From contig NZ_CAJXJS010000011.1 of the NCBI RefSeq assembly GCF_913055165.1, forward strand, positions 1 to 64,000: DNA of 64,000 nucleotides, read 5' to 3'. Positions within the stretch are counted from its first letter, which is position 1. Every line of letters starts with the position of its first letter. Shown in pieces: positions 34,300-43,454 of the stretch. Source of the DNA: an uncultured Devosia sp. (GTDB lineage: Bacteria > Pseudomonadota > Alphaproteobacteria > Rhizobiales > Devosiaceae). A model generated the notes under the pieces. It did no database searches and was not told the DNA's origin. It was given only the letters and a program-made list of their open reading frames with translations. Both the position numbers and the translations under genes were made by a program.

Positions 34300-36194
34300 T
34301 GGCTATAGACAGCACCGGTAAAAAGCCGTCCGTCAGCGCGGACGAGGGCTCGGTATTCTCGACCATTCGCAACCTCTGGTCCTATATGTGGCCGGACAAC
34401 CGACCCGATCTCAAAATGCGGGTGGTCATGGCATTGGCGGCACTGCTGGCGAGCAAGGTGGCCACCACGCTTGTTCCCTTCGCCTATAAAGGCATCATCG
34501 ACAGCCTCGATGGCACCAGTCCCGACCGGGCACTAGTCCTTGGTTTGGCGGTGCCGCTCGTGCTCGTCATCGCCTATGTGCTGGGCAACATCGTGGATGC
34601 CGGCTTCCAGCAACTGCGCGATGTGTGGTTTGCCAGCGTCGGTCAGCACGCGGTGCGCAAGCTGGCCCTGCAGACCTTCCATCACATGCACCGCCTGTCA
34701 CTGCGCTTCCATCTGCAGCGCCGCACAGGCGGGCTCAGCCGTGTCATCGAGCGCGGCACGAAAGGCATCGAGACGGTTGTCCGTTTCGCCATGCTCAATA
34801 TCGCTCCCACCCTGGTTGAATTCGTGGTGGTGGCGGTCATTTTTGTCTGGCTCTTCGGGATCAGCTATCTCGGCGTACTGGTCGTGATGATCTGGGCCTA
34901 CCTCTATTTCACCATCAAGGCTTCCAACTGGCGCATTTCCATCCGGCGCGCCATGAATGACAGCGATACGGACGCCAATGGCAAGGCGATCGACAGCCTG
35001 CTCAATTTCGAGACGGTGAAGTATTTCGCCAACGAGGATATGGAGGCCCGGCGGTTCGACAAGGCCATGGAGGGATATGAGCGCTCCGCCATCCGCATCT
35101 GGAGTTCGCTCGGTTTCCTCAACTTCGGCCAGGCGGTCATTTTCTATGGCGGTTTTCTTGTCATCTCCATCATGTCCATTCAGGGGGTCATGGATGGAAG
35201 GCTGACATTGGGCGACTTCGTTCTGCTCAACACCTTCCTGATGCAGATCTACCGGCCGCTCAATTTCATCGGTTTCGTCTATCGCGAATTGCGCCAGGGC
35301 CTCACCGACATCGAGGAAATGTTCAAGCTGCTCGATCAGAATCCCGAAATCGAGGACCGGCCGGGTGCCAAGCCGCTTGCCGTCTCCGGACCGGTTATCC
35401 GCTTCGAGGACGTCAGCTTCCACTACGACCCCGACAGGCCGATCCTCAAGGGCGTGAGCTTCGAGGTTCCCGCTGGCAAGACGGTTGCCATTGTCGGGCC
35501 GACCGGGGCGGGCAAATCCACCATTTCCCGGCTCCTGTTCCGCTTTTACGATGTCACTGGCGGTCGCATCACCATTGATGGTCAGGACCTGCGCGACGTC
35601 ACCCAGGAAAGCCTGCGTTCTGCTATCGGCATGGTGCCGCAGGATACCGTGCTGTTTAACGACACCATTGGCTACAACATCGAATACGGCCGTCCCGGTG
35701 CGACCGACGCCGAAGTCCAGGACGCGGCGCGCATGGCCCAGGTTGCCGGTTTCATCGAAACCCTGCCCAAGGGCTACGACACGCCCGTCGGCGAACGCGG
35801 ACTGAAACTCTCCGGCGGTGAGAAGCAGCGCGTTGCCATTGCGCGCACCATTCTCAAGTCACCCTCGATCCTCATCCTTGATGAAGCGACCTCGGCGCTC
35901 GATACCAAGACCGAGCGCGACATCCAGGCAGAACTCGAGGAAGTCTCTCGCGATCGTACCACGGTTGTCATCGCCCACCGGCTCTCCACGGTCGTCAATG
36001 CCGATGAAATCCTAGTGTTGAGGGACGGCCAGATTGCCGAGCGCGGCAACCACTTCGACCTCCTTGCACAGGAGGGGCTCTACGCCCAGATGTGGAACCG
36101 TCAGCGCGAGGCGAGCGAAGCTGCCGAGCTTCTGGCCCGCACCCAGGACGATCCGGATGGTTTTGTCAGGCGCGGCGTTCCGGCGGCCGAGTAG
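34299..36194 (+). CDS. ABC transporter, fused permease/ATPase, Atm1/heavy-metal type
   Basis: This 631-residue half-transporter should form a homodimer in the inner membrane. Residues about 30-340 form six helices (ABC transmembrane type 1), with FVVVAVIFVWLFGISYLGVL and the cytosolic NDSDTDANGKAIDSLLNFETVKYF motif that marks the Atm1/HMT1 group. The ATPase has Walker A GPTGAGKST (about 400), signature LSGGEKQRV (about 504), Walker B LILDEATSALD and the H-loop. Atm1 relatives export glutathione conjugates or metal-thiol complexes. The upstream ArsR-type gene with its Cys run suggests induction by metals; the ligand is not certain. Confidence 0.9.
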   Translation: MAIDSTGKKPSVSADEGSVFSTIRNLWSYMWPDNRPDLKMRVVMALAALLASKVATTLVPFAYKGIIDSLDGTSPDRALVLGLAVPLVLVIAYVLGNIVDAGFQQLRDVWFASVGQHAVRKLALQTFHHMHRLSLRFHLQRRTGGLSRVIERGTKGIETVVRFAMLNIAPTLVEFVVVAVIFVWLFGISYLGVLVVMIWAYLYFTIKASNWRISIRRAMNDSDTDANGKAIDSLLNFETVKYFANEDMEARRFDKAMEGYERSAIRIWSSLGFLNFGQAVIFYGGFLVISIMSIQGVMDGRLTLGDFVLLNTFLMQIYRPLNFIGFVYRELRQGLTDIEEMFKLLDQNPEIEDRPGAKPLAVSGPVIRFEDVSFHYDPDRPILKGVSFEVPAGKTVAIVGPTGAGKSTISRLLFRFYDVTGGRITIDGQDLRDVTQESLRSAIGMVPQDTVLFNDTIGYNIEYGRPGATDAEVQDAARMAQVAGFIETLPKGYDTPVGERGLKLSGGEKQRVAIARTILKSPSILILDEATSALDTKTERDIQAELEEVSRDRTTVVIAHRLSTVVNADEILVLRDGQIAERGNHFDLLAQEGLYAQMWNRQREASEAAELLARTQDDPDGFVRRGVPAAE

Positions 36195-36228
36195 CGTCGC
36201 CGCCGGATGGTTATCCCCGCAAGGTGTC

Positions 36229-36636
36229 TCAACGCAGCCCCATGAGCATGGCCAGACCCGCTTGCGCCGTGAGCACGGCGATGCTCCCCATGCCGACGCC
36301 CCAGAACAGTGAGCGCAACTTGCTGATCCCCGCCCAGTAACTCAGGGTGAAGCCGATCCGGGCCGCTGCATAGACAAGGGCAGCTCCAGTCACCAGCGCA
36401 TTGCTCACGCCGAGAACGGCGAGGATGGTTGCGGCCGGAACCACCATCCCTGCCGATTCAAGATTGTTCTGCAGGGTGCGCGCGGCCCGTCCAGCAAACC
36501 CCTCCCGACTGAGCGGCGCCGCCCGGTCGGTGAATATGAACGCCAGGCCCTTCGAGCCGACTGTGTTGAGATGTTGCACCGCGGCCGATACGAAGACGAG
36601 AAGGCCGGCGGCAAACAGGGCGGCAAAGGCATGCAT
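36229..36636 (-). CDS. MAPEG-family membrane protein
   Basis: This 135-residue protein has four hydrophobic helices, typical of the eicosanoid/glutathione metabolism (MAPEG) family. RAARTLQNNLESAG between helices 1 and 2 is the family's glutathione-site signature region, and YAAARIGFTLSYWAG in the third helix is also conserved. Bacterial members may conjugate hydrophobic molecules to glutathione, but roles are mostly unknown. It lies next to the Atm1-type exporter, whose relatives move glutathione adducts, so a shared detoxification theme is possible. It is divergent from the LysR-type gene. Confidence 0.82.
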   Translation of the reverse strand: MHAFAALFAAGLLVFVSAAVQHLNTVGSKGLAFIFTDRAAPLSREGFAGRAARTLQNNLESAGMVVPAATILAVLGVSNALVTGAALVYAAARIGFTLSYWAGISKLRSLFWGVGMGSIAVLTAQAGLAMLMGLR

Positions 36637-36716
36637 GGGTCGATATCCTCACTGGTCATGCCCGCAATATTCTGGTTCACTCATGCACCGTCAACGCGCA
36701 CATTGGCGCTTCAAGT

Positions 36717-37568
36717 GTGCAGGAATGTTCAGTGCAACCGACCGACCTCAGCATCATTGCCGCGCTGGAAAGCGCCGGGACTTTCACCGGCGCCGCCCGG
36801 GTTCTGGGCGTTGCGCATACCACCGTGTCCCGCAAACTGAAGGATCTGGAGGCCCATTTCGGCGCGCTTCTCGCCGAGCGCCGCGATGATGGTGTGGTCT
36901 TGACCCCCGAGGGTGAACGGCTCTTGGAAAGTGCCCGCCGCATCGAAGCTGAGTTGGCGGGGCTCGAGCGCGACATTGCCGGGCGCGACCACCGGCTGAC
37001 CGGACACATCAAGCTGACCACAGTCGACGCGCTGGCCTGGCTCTACCTCCCGGTCCTCACACGATTTCGCGCCCGCCATCCGCAGATCGAAGTCGCAGTG
37101 GAAGTGGGGTCTGAACTGCGCAGCCTGTCGCGCCGGGAAGCCGAGGTGGCGCTGCGTGCCACCAATAGTCCGGACGATCATCTGTTCGGTCGCCAACTGG
37201 GCAGTCTGGACTTCTATCCCTATGCCCATGCCGAACTGGCCTCCAGCCCGGACGCCATGCCCTGGTTGGAATATGGCAATCGCGATTGCAGTCAGCCGGC
37301 ATCCCGCTGGTTGCGCCGCACCCACCCCACGGTGCGTCCGCAGGCCAGTGTCCCCACCCCGCTCATGATGTTTCGTGCGGTAGACACGGGCCTGGGTGCG
37401 GGGCTGGTCCCTTCCGCACTGGCGGATGCATCTCCGGCTTTGGTGCGTCTGGCCGACGAGCCGGCCTTTTCCATCGCCATCTGGCTGCTGACCCCGATGG
37501 AACTTCGGCAGACCGCCCGCATCAGGGCGTTGTTCGATGCGTTCCAGGATAGGCGGACACATGCCTGA
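36717..37568 (+). CDS. LysR-family transcriptional regulator
   Basis: This 283-residue regulator begins with a winged helix-turn-helix (LSIIAALESAGTFTGAARVLGVAHTTVSRKLKDLE) in the LysR arrangement. The effector domain follows from about residue 90. Start is GTG at 36717; a second GTG at 36732 is possible, and the family N-terminus fits either. It is divergent from the MAPEG gene, with about 80 bp between them that would carry the shared operator; I could not pick out a T-N11-A site with confidence. The GNAT gene overlaps its end by 8 bp, so those two are co-transcribed. Confidence 0.87.
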   Translation: MQECSVQPTDLSIIAALESAGTFTGAARVLGVAHTTVSRKLKDLEAHFGALLAERRDDGVVLTPEGERLLESARRIEAELAGLERDIAGRDHRLTGHIKLTTVDALAWLYLPVLTRFRARHPQIEVAVEVGSELRSLSRREAEVALRATNSPDDHLFGRQLGSLDFYPYAHAELASSPDAMPWLEYGNRDCSQPASRWLRRTHPTVRPQASVPTPLMMFRAVDTGLGAGLVPSALADASPALVRLADEPAFSIAIWLLTPMELRQTARIRALFDAFQDRRTHA

Positions 37569-38037
37569 AATTGCTCTTCGCGCCGCGACGCTGGCCGACA
37601 GGCCGCTTATCGCAAATCTCGTTCAGCTCTACCTCTATGACATGACCGAGTTCATGCCGTTTCCAGTCGGTCCGGATGGACATTTCGAATATGGTTTCCT
37701 GGATCGGTTCTGGCGGCATCCCTACACTATCATGAGCGGTGACGAGATCGCCGGCTTTGCGCTGGTCGTGGACGAGTGCCCGCTAACGGGCAGGGCGCCA
37801 TGTTGGTTCATGGCCGAATTCTTCGTACTCAGGGCCTACCGGAAACGAGGTGTCGGCAAGGCGGCTCTAGATCTTGCATTCGCGGCTCATCCCGGCCCCT
37901 GGCACATCGCGGTTCCCCAAGCCAACCGCGCTGCCCAGGCCTTCTGGAGCAAGGTGCTTGTGGAGAGGGCAGGGATCCTAAGCGACATCCATTTCGACGG
38001 CGATGACTGGAGCCTCCACGCGTTCACCACCGGATGA
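37561..38037 (+). CDS. GNAT-family acetyltransferase
   Basis: This 158-residue protein has the GNAT fold, with ADRPLIANLVQLYLYDMTEF at the N-terminus and the acetyl-CoA loop AEFFVLRAYRKRGVGKAALD (about residues 88-107, R-x-x-R-G-V-G-K/A). The late IAVPQANRAAQAFWSKV helix is the typical last motif. Substrate is unknown. The ATG at 37561 is the natural start and overlaps the LysR stop. A bidirectional terminator follows. Confidence 0.87.
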   Translation: MPEIALRAATLADRPLIANLVQLYLYDMTEFMPFPVGPDGHFEYGFLDRFWRHPYTIMSGDEIAGFALVVDECPLTGRAPCWFMAEFFVLRAYRKRGVGKAALDLAFAAHPGPWHIAVPQANRAAQAFWSKVLVERAGILSDIHFDGDDWSLHAFTTG

Positions 38038-38039
38038 GA

Positions 38040-38067
38040 AAAAGGCCCGTCTCGGGACGGGCCTTTT
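38040..38067. terminator. bidirectional terminator between the GNAT and RND genes
   Basis: A 12-bp perfect stem (AAAAGGCCCGTC with its complement) around TCGG carries A on its 5' side and T on its 3' side, so it gives a U-run on both strands. It separates the convergent GNAT (plus) and RND (minus) transcripts. Confidence 0.92.
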
Positions 38068-38091
38068 CGAAGTTCGCAATAACGCGGCGGT

Positions 38092-41000
38092 CTACTCTGC
38101 CGCATCTCTCCGGCTCACCACCGTGACGCCATTGGCTTCCTTTTCCGTCAGCCCGGCATCTTTGGACACGATATAGCGCTTGGCGCTGTCCGCATCTTCC
38201 GGAATTTCCACGGCCATGCCGTCGAAGCCGGCGGGCGCAGCGACCTCCTTGCTGCGGAAGGGGCTGGCAATCCATGCCCCCAGTGCCGCAAGCATCGTGC
38301 CCAGCCACTTGATCTGGCTCCACATCACGGTCGGCGCAGTGATCATCACCGGCACCATGACCAGGGTCAGGGCTGTCGAGAAGAACAGGCCCGACACAAG
38401 GGAGGCCGAGAGGTGGATAAACCAGGAGCCGGCAATGCCGCCCACCACGATTTCGCGGCGGATGAAGTCGAACTCGACATTGGCCCACATCGGGATCACG
38501 CCCAACGCGGTCAGGAACGCGGTCAGCAGCACCGGCCGCACACGCTGGCTCACGGTCAGCAGCATGGCCTTCACGGCTTCCACATTCTGGTGCCGGTGGT
38601 AGTCATTATAGGTGTCGATCAGCACGATGCCGTTCTTCACCACAATGCCCGCCAGCGCCACAATGCCCAGCCCGGTCATGATGGCCGAGAAGGTCATCCC
38701 GGTCATCAGCATGCCCAGAAGCACCCCAGCCACCGACATGAACACGGTCGTGAGCGTCACCAGCACCTGATAGAAGCTGTTGTACTCCAATAGCAGCACG
38801 AAGAAGATGATGGCCATGGCCATGACGAAGGCCTGACCGATAAAGGCGTTTGCATCGCCCATCTGCTCCTCGGCACCACCGAACTCCACCGACACACGGT
38901 CAGGGAAATTCTGCTCGGCGATCCAGGCCTGCAACTCTTCCACCTTGTCGGCGACATAGACACCTTCGGGTAGATTGGTGAGACCCGCCGCCACGTTCAT
39001 CGTATAGACCTGGTTGCGCCGCTGGATGTTGGCCACCTTGGGCACGGCCTGGCGTTCGATGAAGTTGGAGACCGGCACAAGGCCCTGAGCGGTCGCGATG
39101 CGCATGGAATCCAGGGCATCGAATGTCCGCTCGTCTTCGGGCAGCCGAACACGGATATCGAGTTCATCGCCCGTGATTGCATCCCGGTAGGTGCCCAGCT
39201 TCACGCCCGACGTCACCAGCTGCACATAGGGCGCCAGCTCTCGGACACCGATGCCATACTTGCCGGCTTCGGCGCGGTCGATGGTGATCTGCCAGTCAAT
39301 GCCAGGTGAGGGGCGACCGTCTTCCAGGTCGACTACTTCCGGCCAGCTGGCCAGTTCGTCGTGAATGGCAGCAACCACGGGCACCAGGTCATCATAATTG
39401 GTGCTCTCCACCCGCATATTGATGTCCTTGCCCGCCGGTGGCCCGCTTTCGGCGGCCAGCAACTGGATGTCGAGCCCGGCAAAGTCCTTCACCCGCTCGC
39501 GGATGTCGGCAAAGATCTGCTCTGCCGGCAGGCGCTCGCTCCATTTGGTCAATTGCAGCTGGAAATTGCCAATCGTATCGGGCGGCATGGTGCCGAAGGC
39601 GCCAGTCGTGCCGAACTGCATGATCACGTCCTGGATGCCCTGGACCTGAATGAGTTCGTTCTCGATCTCCACCAGCATGTCGCGGATTTCTTCGGGCGAG
39701 TAATTACCACGGCCGACCACGGCCACAGTCGCAAACTCGGGTTCGGAAGCCGGGAAAGCCTCCGAGCCGGTCGGGTTCATCGCATAGGACACGAAGATGG
39801 TCGCAATTACGCCGAAGCCGACTGCAAGCGTGGGCAGCGGCCAATGCAACAGCTTTTCCATCACCCGCACATAGATACCGGTCAGCCCCCCCACCTTCTT
39901 GGAGTCGAACTTGTCCGGATACATGACGATGTCGGCCTTGGCCTTCTCCTTCTCGTCCACATGGGTCGAGGCGATCAGCGAACCGATGACCGGCATGAAG
40001 ATAAGCGCCGAGATGAAGGAAGCGACCATGACGATGATCACGATGGTCGGCAGGTAGCTCATGAACTTGCCGATGATGCCCGGCCAGAACAGCAGCGGGA
40101 TGAAGGCGCCCAGCGTGGTCGCGGTCGCACCCACGACGGGCACGAACATCTTGCGCATGGCCATGATGAAGGCTTCCTTTTTGGGAATGCCTTCTTGCAG
40201 CTTGCGTTCGGCATATTCGACCACCACCACCGGGTCATCCACCAGCACGCCCACGGCGATGACGAGGCCGAACATCACCATCATGTTGATGGTCATGCCC
40301 AGGCCCTGGGCAACCAGGAAGGCCATCATGAACGAGAGGGGGATGGACATGCCGATCATGATGGCCGGGCGAACGCCTAGCGTGGCCACACAGGTGATCA
40401 GCACCAGGGCCACGGCGGTGAGCACGGCAGCCTCGAGCGAACGGAACAATGCGGTGGTCGTCTCGGCCTGGTCCAGGAAGAACGAGTAGGTCACCCCGCT
40501 GGGCCAGTCCTTGGCGACCTCGGCAGTCACTGCCCGCACGGTGTCGGATACGTCGATGATGTTGGTGCCGAGCTTTTTCGAAATGCCCATGATCAGGGCA
40601 GGGGAGCCGTTCACATGAGTATATTCGGTCGCATCGGCCAGGGTGCGGGTGATCGTCGCCACGTCGCCAAACGTCACCACCGTATTGCCATCGGTCTTCA
40701 GCGGCAGGCTGAACACATCCTCCGCGGTGGTGATCAGGCCCGGCACTTCAACATTGAAGGAGCCTTGCCCAGTATTGAGCGTCCCACCCGCGACAACCAT
40801 GTTGTTACGCGACAGGGCGTCGAACAGCTGATTGGCTGTCAGGCCATAGGCCTCCAGGCGAAGCAGGTCCACGCGGACTTCAAGCTGTTCCTTGCGCGCG
40901 CCGGAAAGCTTGGCCTCACGCACTTCAGGAATGGCTTCCAGAGCATCCTGCAATTGCTCGGCGCGCCGGACCAGCTCTTTCTCAGGCGCCGAGCCGTAGA

Positions 41001-41427
41001 CGGCCACCGACATGATCGGGCCGATGAAGTCGATTTCCGAGACCGTCGGATCGTTGGCATCGTCGGGCAGCTTAGCCTTGACCGCGTCCATCTTGGCGCG
41101 GGTATCCTGCAGCGCCTGATCCTTGTCGGTATTGATGTCGAACTCGAGGAAGATCGAGGCGTGACCGGTCGTCGATGTCGAGGTGATATTGTTCAATCCC
41201 GGCAGGTTGGACAGCTCTTCTTCGGCAGGCTTGGCCAGGAGGTTCTCGGCGTCGCGCGGGGAGACACCTGATTGGCTGATCGAGACGTAGAGATAGGGAA
41301 CGTCAATGGCCGGGAAGCTTTCCTTGGGCATCGACATATACGCGCTGGCGCCAGCGGCCAGCACGATGACCATGATCGTCAGGACAACGCGCGGCATCCT
41401 GAGGACTTTTTCGATGAAGTCGAGCAT
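38092..41427 (-). CDS. RND-family efflux pump, inner-membrane permease
   Basis: This 1111-residue protein is a proton-driven drug/lipid exporter of the HAE/AcrB superfamily. Two repeats each have a large periplasmic loop and six helices. The first helix is LTIMVIVLAAGASAYMSMP; the proton-relay helix carries GVLVDDPVVVVEYAERK (double Asp). The second half has FFVLLLEYNSF and GIVVKNGIVLIDTYNDY. It is the last gene of a PadR-adaptor-permease operon, 11 bp after the adaptor. No outer-membrane TolC-type gene is adjacent, so the pump would borrow one from elsewhere. Substrate unknown. A C-terminal tail of about 60 charged residues is longer than AcrB's. Confidence 0.93.
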   Translation of the reverse strand: MLDFIEKVLRMPRVVLTIMVIVLAAGASAYMSMPKESFPAIDVPYLYVSISQSGVSPRDAENLLAKPAEEELSNLPGLNNITSTSTTGHASIFLEFDINTDKDQALQDTRAKMDAVKAKLPDDANDPTVSEIDFIGPIMSVAVYGSAPEKELVRRAEQLQDALEAIPEVREAKLSGARKEQLEVRVDLLRLEAYGLTANQLFDALSRNNMVVAGGTLNTGQGSFNVEVPGLITTAEDVFSLPLKTDGNTVVTFGDVATITRTLADATEYTHVNGSPALIMGISKKLGTNIIDVSDTVRAVTAEVAKDWPSGVTYSFFLDQAETTTALFRSLEAAVLTAVALVLITCVATLGVRPAIMIGMSIPLSFMMAFLVAQGLGMTINMMVMFGLVIAVGVLVDDPVVVVEYAERKLQEGIPKKEAFIMAMRKMFVPVVGATATTLGAFIPLLFWPGIIGKFMSYLPTIVIIVMVASFISALIFMPVIGSLIASTHVDEKEKAKADIVMYPDKFDSKKVGGLTGIYVRVMEKLLHWPLPTLAVGFGVIATIFVSYAMNPTGSEAFPASEPEFATVAVVGRGNYSPEEIRDMLVEIENELIQVQGIQDVIMQFGTTGAFGTMPPDTIGNFQLQLTKWSERLPAEQIFADIRERVKDFAGLDIQLLAAESGPPAGKDINMRVESTNYDDLVPVVAAIHDELASWPEVVDLEDGRPSPGIDWQITIDRAEAGKYGIGVRELAPYVQLVTSGVKLGTYRDAITGDELDIRVRLPEDERTFDALDSMRIATAQGLVPVSNFIERQAVPKVANIQRRNQVYTMNVAAGLTNLPEGVYVADKVEELQAWIAEQNFPDRVSVEFGGAEEQMGDANAFIGQAFVMAMAIIFFVLLLEYNSFYQVLVTLTTVFMSVAGVLLGMLMTGMTFSAIMTGLGIVALAGIVVKNGIVLIDTYNDYHRHQNVEAVKAMLLTVSQRVRPVLLTAFLTALGVIPMWANVEFDFIRREIVVGGIAGSWFIHLSASLVSGLFFSTALTLVMVPVMITAPTVMWSQIKWLGTMLAALGAWIASPFRSKEVAAPAGFDGMAVEIPEDADSAKRYIVSKDAGLTEKEANGVTVVSRRDAAE

Positions 41428-41438
41428 GCTCTGCGTCC

Positions 41439-42704
41439 CTAGCTGGCGGTGGCTTCAGTGGTGGCCGAAACCGGGCTGGCGTCTACAGCCTGTCCGGCAT
41501 TCACGTTCTCCTGACCGACCGTGATGACATCGGCAGCCAGTGGCAGGCCCGTGACCCACACGCCTTCCCGCGTGTCGCTCACGATAGTGATCGGGTAAAA
41601 GGCGACCACACCATTCTCGACGGTGCGAACACCCAGTACGCCTTCATCGTCCAGAGTCAGGACAGATTGCGGCAGCAGATGCCCGGGCGCAGTGCCAATA
41701 TCCACGATGGCCTCGGCAGTTACGCCGTCACGAATGGCAAAATCTTCGTTGGGAATCTCGATTTCGGCTGGGAAGGCGCGCGTGGCGTTGTCGGCGACGG
41801 CGGACACATAGGTCACCTTGCCGGTCACGCTTTGTCCGGTCACCGTCTTGATTGTGGCTTCAAGCCCGGTCTTGGCGAGACCGATATGGGCTTCCGGCAC
41901 CATGCTGGTGAAAACGATGGGGTTGAGCTGCACGATCGTGGCACAGGGCGCGCCAGGATTGAGCATGGCGCCCTCCACGGCAATCGGGTCCTGCACCAGG
42001 CCAGCAACCTTCGCCACGATTTCAGTGCGCTCCAGCTCTGCCTCGGCATTGTCGAGTCCGGCTTCCGCCTGGCTGACACCAGCCTTGGCCTGTGCAAGGG
42101 CAACTTCGACCGCATTGGCGGTATTTGCCGCAGCCAAACCGCGTTCGCGCAGGTCGGCATTGGTGTCGTAGTTCAACTGAGCTTGGGCCAGGGCCGCCTG
42201 GGCCTGCGCCAAACCGGCTTCGGCCTGCGCCACGGCCGCAGCCCGGGTACCCTGATCCAGCGTGCACAGGGCATCGCCTACATTGACCCGTTCGCCCTTG
42301 GTGACATGAACCACGTCCACGGCGCCTGAGGTTTCCGCTACGGCCGTCACTGTGGCCTTGGCCTGGGTGCGGCCGCGCAACGGCACCTCGATCGGCATCG
42401 GCTGGGCGGTAAAAGTCTGGGTGCGGACGCTCTGCAGCGGCGCGCTGGCGCCCGTGGTGGTCTCGTTGCGCTGCGCGATCGTCAGGGCTGGGTCGACTTC
42501 CGGTTCGTGATGCTCGGCAAGGACGCCGGCCTCGCCCAGAGCTGTCGCGATCGGACCATGCTCCTCACCCTCAATGACCGAGATGATCGGCTTCTCGCCA
42601 TTGCCTGGCCCCTGGCCACCCTGAACCAGTGTCCCGGTTGCCAGCCAGCCGCCCGCCAGAAGCAGGATTGTGAAGGCCAAGCCATAGGAAAACAGTGCAC
42701 GCAT
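41439..42704 (-). CDS. RND efflux periplasmic adaptor (membrane fusion protein)
   Basis: This 421-residue protein has one N-terminal anchor (about residues 4-24). A beta-barrel/lipoyl domain follows with TSGAVDVVHVTKGERVNVGDALC (the lipoyl loop). A long Ala/Gln coiled-coil hairpin covers about residues 155-235 (QAEAGLAQAQAALAQAQLNY...). The second half returns to the lipoyl and barrel parts. This is the normal layout of HlyD/AcrA adaptors that bridge the permease to an outer-membrane channel. It lies between the PadR gene (15 bp upstream) and the RND permease. The extra Glu-rich stretch at 45-75 is not typical. Confidence 0.92.
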   Translation of the reverse strand: MRALFSYGLAFTILLLAGGWLATGTLVQGGQGPGNGEKPIISVIEGEEHGPIATALGEAGVLAEHHEPEVDPALTIAQRNETTTGASAPLQSVRTQTFTAQPMPIEVPLRGRTQAKATVTAVAETSGAVDVVHVTKGERVNVGDALCTLDQGTRAAAVAQAEAGLAQAQAALAQAQLNYDTNADLRERGLAAANTANAVEVALAQAKAGVSQAEAGLDNAEAELERTEIVAKVAGLVQDPIAVEGAMLNPGAPCATIVQLNPIVFTSMVPEAHIGLAKTGLEATIKTVTGQSVTGKVTYVSAVADNATRAFPAEIEIPNEDFAIRDGVTAEAIVDIGTAPGHLLPQSVLTLDDEGVLGVRTVENGVVAFYPITIVSDTREGVWVTGLPLAADVITVGQENVNAGQAVDASPVSATTEATAS

Positions 42705-42719
42705 AGTTGAATTTGCCCC

Positions 42720-43268
42720 TTATTCAGCCGCGTCTTTTCGTGGCTCGGCTCGCGCCATTGTGATCAGTTCGTGCATATGGGTGCGGAAATGTTGTTCCGC
42801 AACCTCCAATACTGCACGTCCGTAATTGATGACCCACATGTCTGCTGCATTGCAGCAATGCTCCTTGGGTGCATCATCGAGTTTCTTGCGGTCGGCGACA
42901 GTTCGCGCCAGAAATTCGTTGCACCGCTGTTCCACCAGGTCGCGCGGCAGAATGTGCGCAAATCGTGCAAACAGCAGGAACGGGCTGCGGAACATGTCTT
43001 CGCCCAGTGGCTCGGCCAGTTCTGCGGCGAAGGCCGTCTTGCCCGCTTCGGTAATGGAATAGACCTTGCGAGCCGGTTTTCCGGGCTGTTGCTCGGTACG
43101 GCTTGCCACCAGCCCGTCGTCCTCCAGGCGCGCTAGCGCAGGATAGATCGAGCCATAGCTGGCCTCCACAAAGTAGGCGAAATTGCCTTCCGTGCACATC
43201 CGGCGAATGTCGTATCCACTGGCCTCGCCGTCATAGAGAATGGAGAGACAGAGCGTTCTGACGTTCAT
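42720..43268 (-). CDS. PadR-family transcriptional repressor of the efflux operon
   Basis: This 182-residue protein begins with the PadR winged helix (LCLSILYDGEASGYDIRRMC...GSIYPALARLEDDGLV). A helical dimerisation domain covers about residues 100-175. Members bind drugs or phenolics and release an efflux gene. I start at the ATG 43268 because the family N-terminus begins there; the frame is open for 24 more codons but runs through the promoter. It is the first gene of the operon with the adaptor and pump. The AT-rich inverted repeat at 43300-43318 in its own promoter is its likely operator. Confidence 0.9.
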   Translation of the reverse strand: MNVRTLCLSILYDGEASGYDIRRMCTEGNFAYFVEASYGSIYPALARLEDDGLVASRTEQQPGKPARKVYSITEAGKTAFAAELAEPLGEDMFRSPFLLFARFAHILPRDLVEQRCNEFLARTVADRKKLDDAPKEHCCNAADMWVINYGRAVLEVAEQHFRTHMHELITMARAEPRKDAAE

Positions 43269-43299
43269 GCAAATGATCCCGTAACCATATTCCGGTCCG

Positions 43300-43328
43300 A
43301 TATATGCTCGGCGTATATATGGTGTCAC
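43300..43328 (-). promoter_or_regulatory. promoter of the padR-efflux operon overlapping an inverted repeat
   Basis: On the minus strand GTGACA (43323-43328) and ATATAT (43300-43305) are spaced 17 nt apart like -35/-10 elements. The repeat ATATATGC/GCGTATAT (43300-43307 and 43311-43318, one mismatch) fills the spacer, where a bound repressor would block RNA polymerase. PadR proteins favour such AT-rich inverted repeats. It is about 32 bp from the start codon. Confidence 0.5.
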
Positions 43329-43454
43329 TGTTCGCTTCAAGCTTAACGAAGGGAAACAATGCGCAGATCAGTTAAGCAGTCATTGCATATCGCTCAGCGG
43401 ACCGCCCGCGATGCAAGTCTGCATCGTCCTCGCCCGTCTGCTCGCGATCCTGGA

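Noticed and set aside
43409-43426. 7-bp hairpin CGATGCA/TGCATCG after cysQ
   Set aside because: It has a short stem and no U-run on either strand, so I do not call it a terminator.
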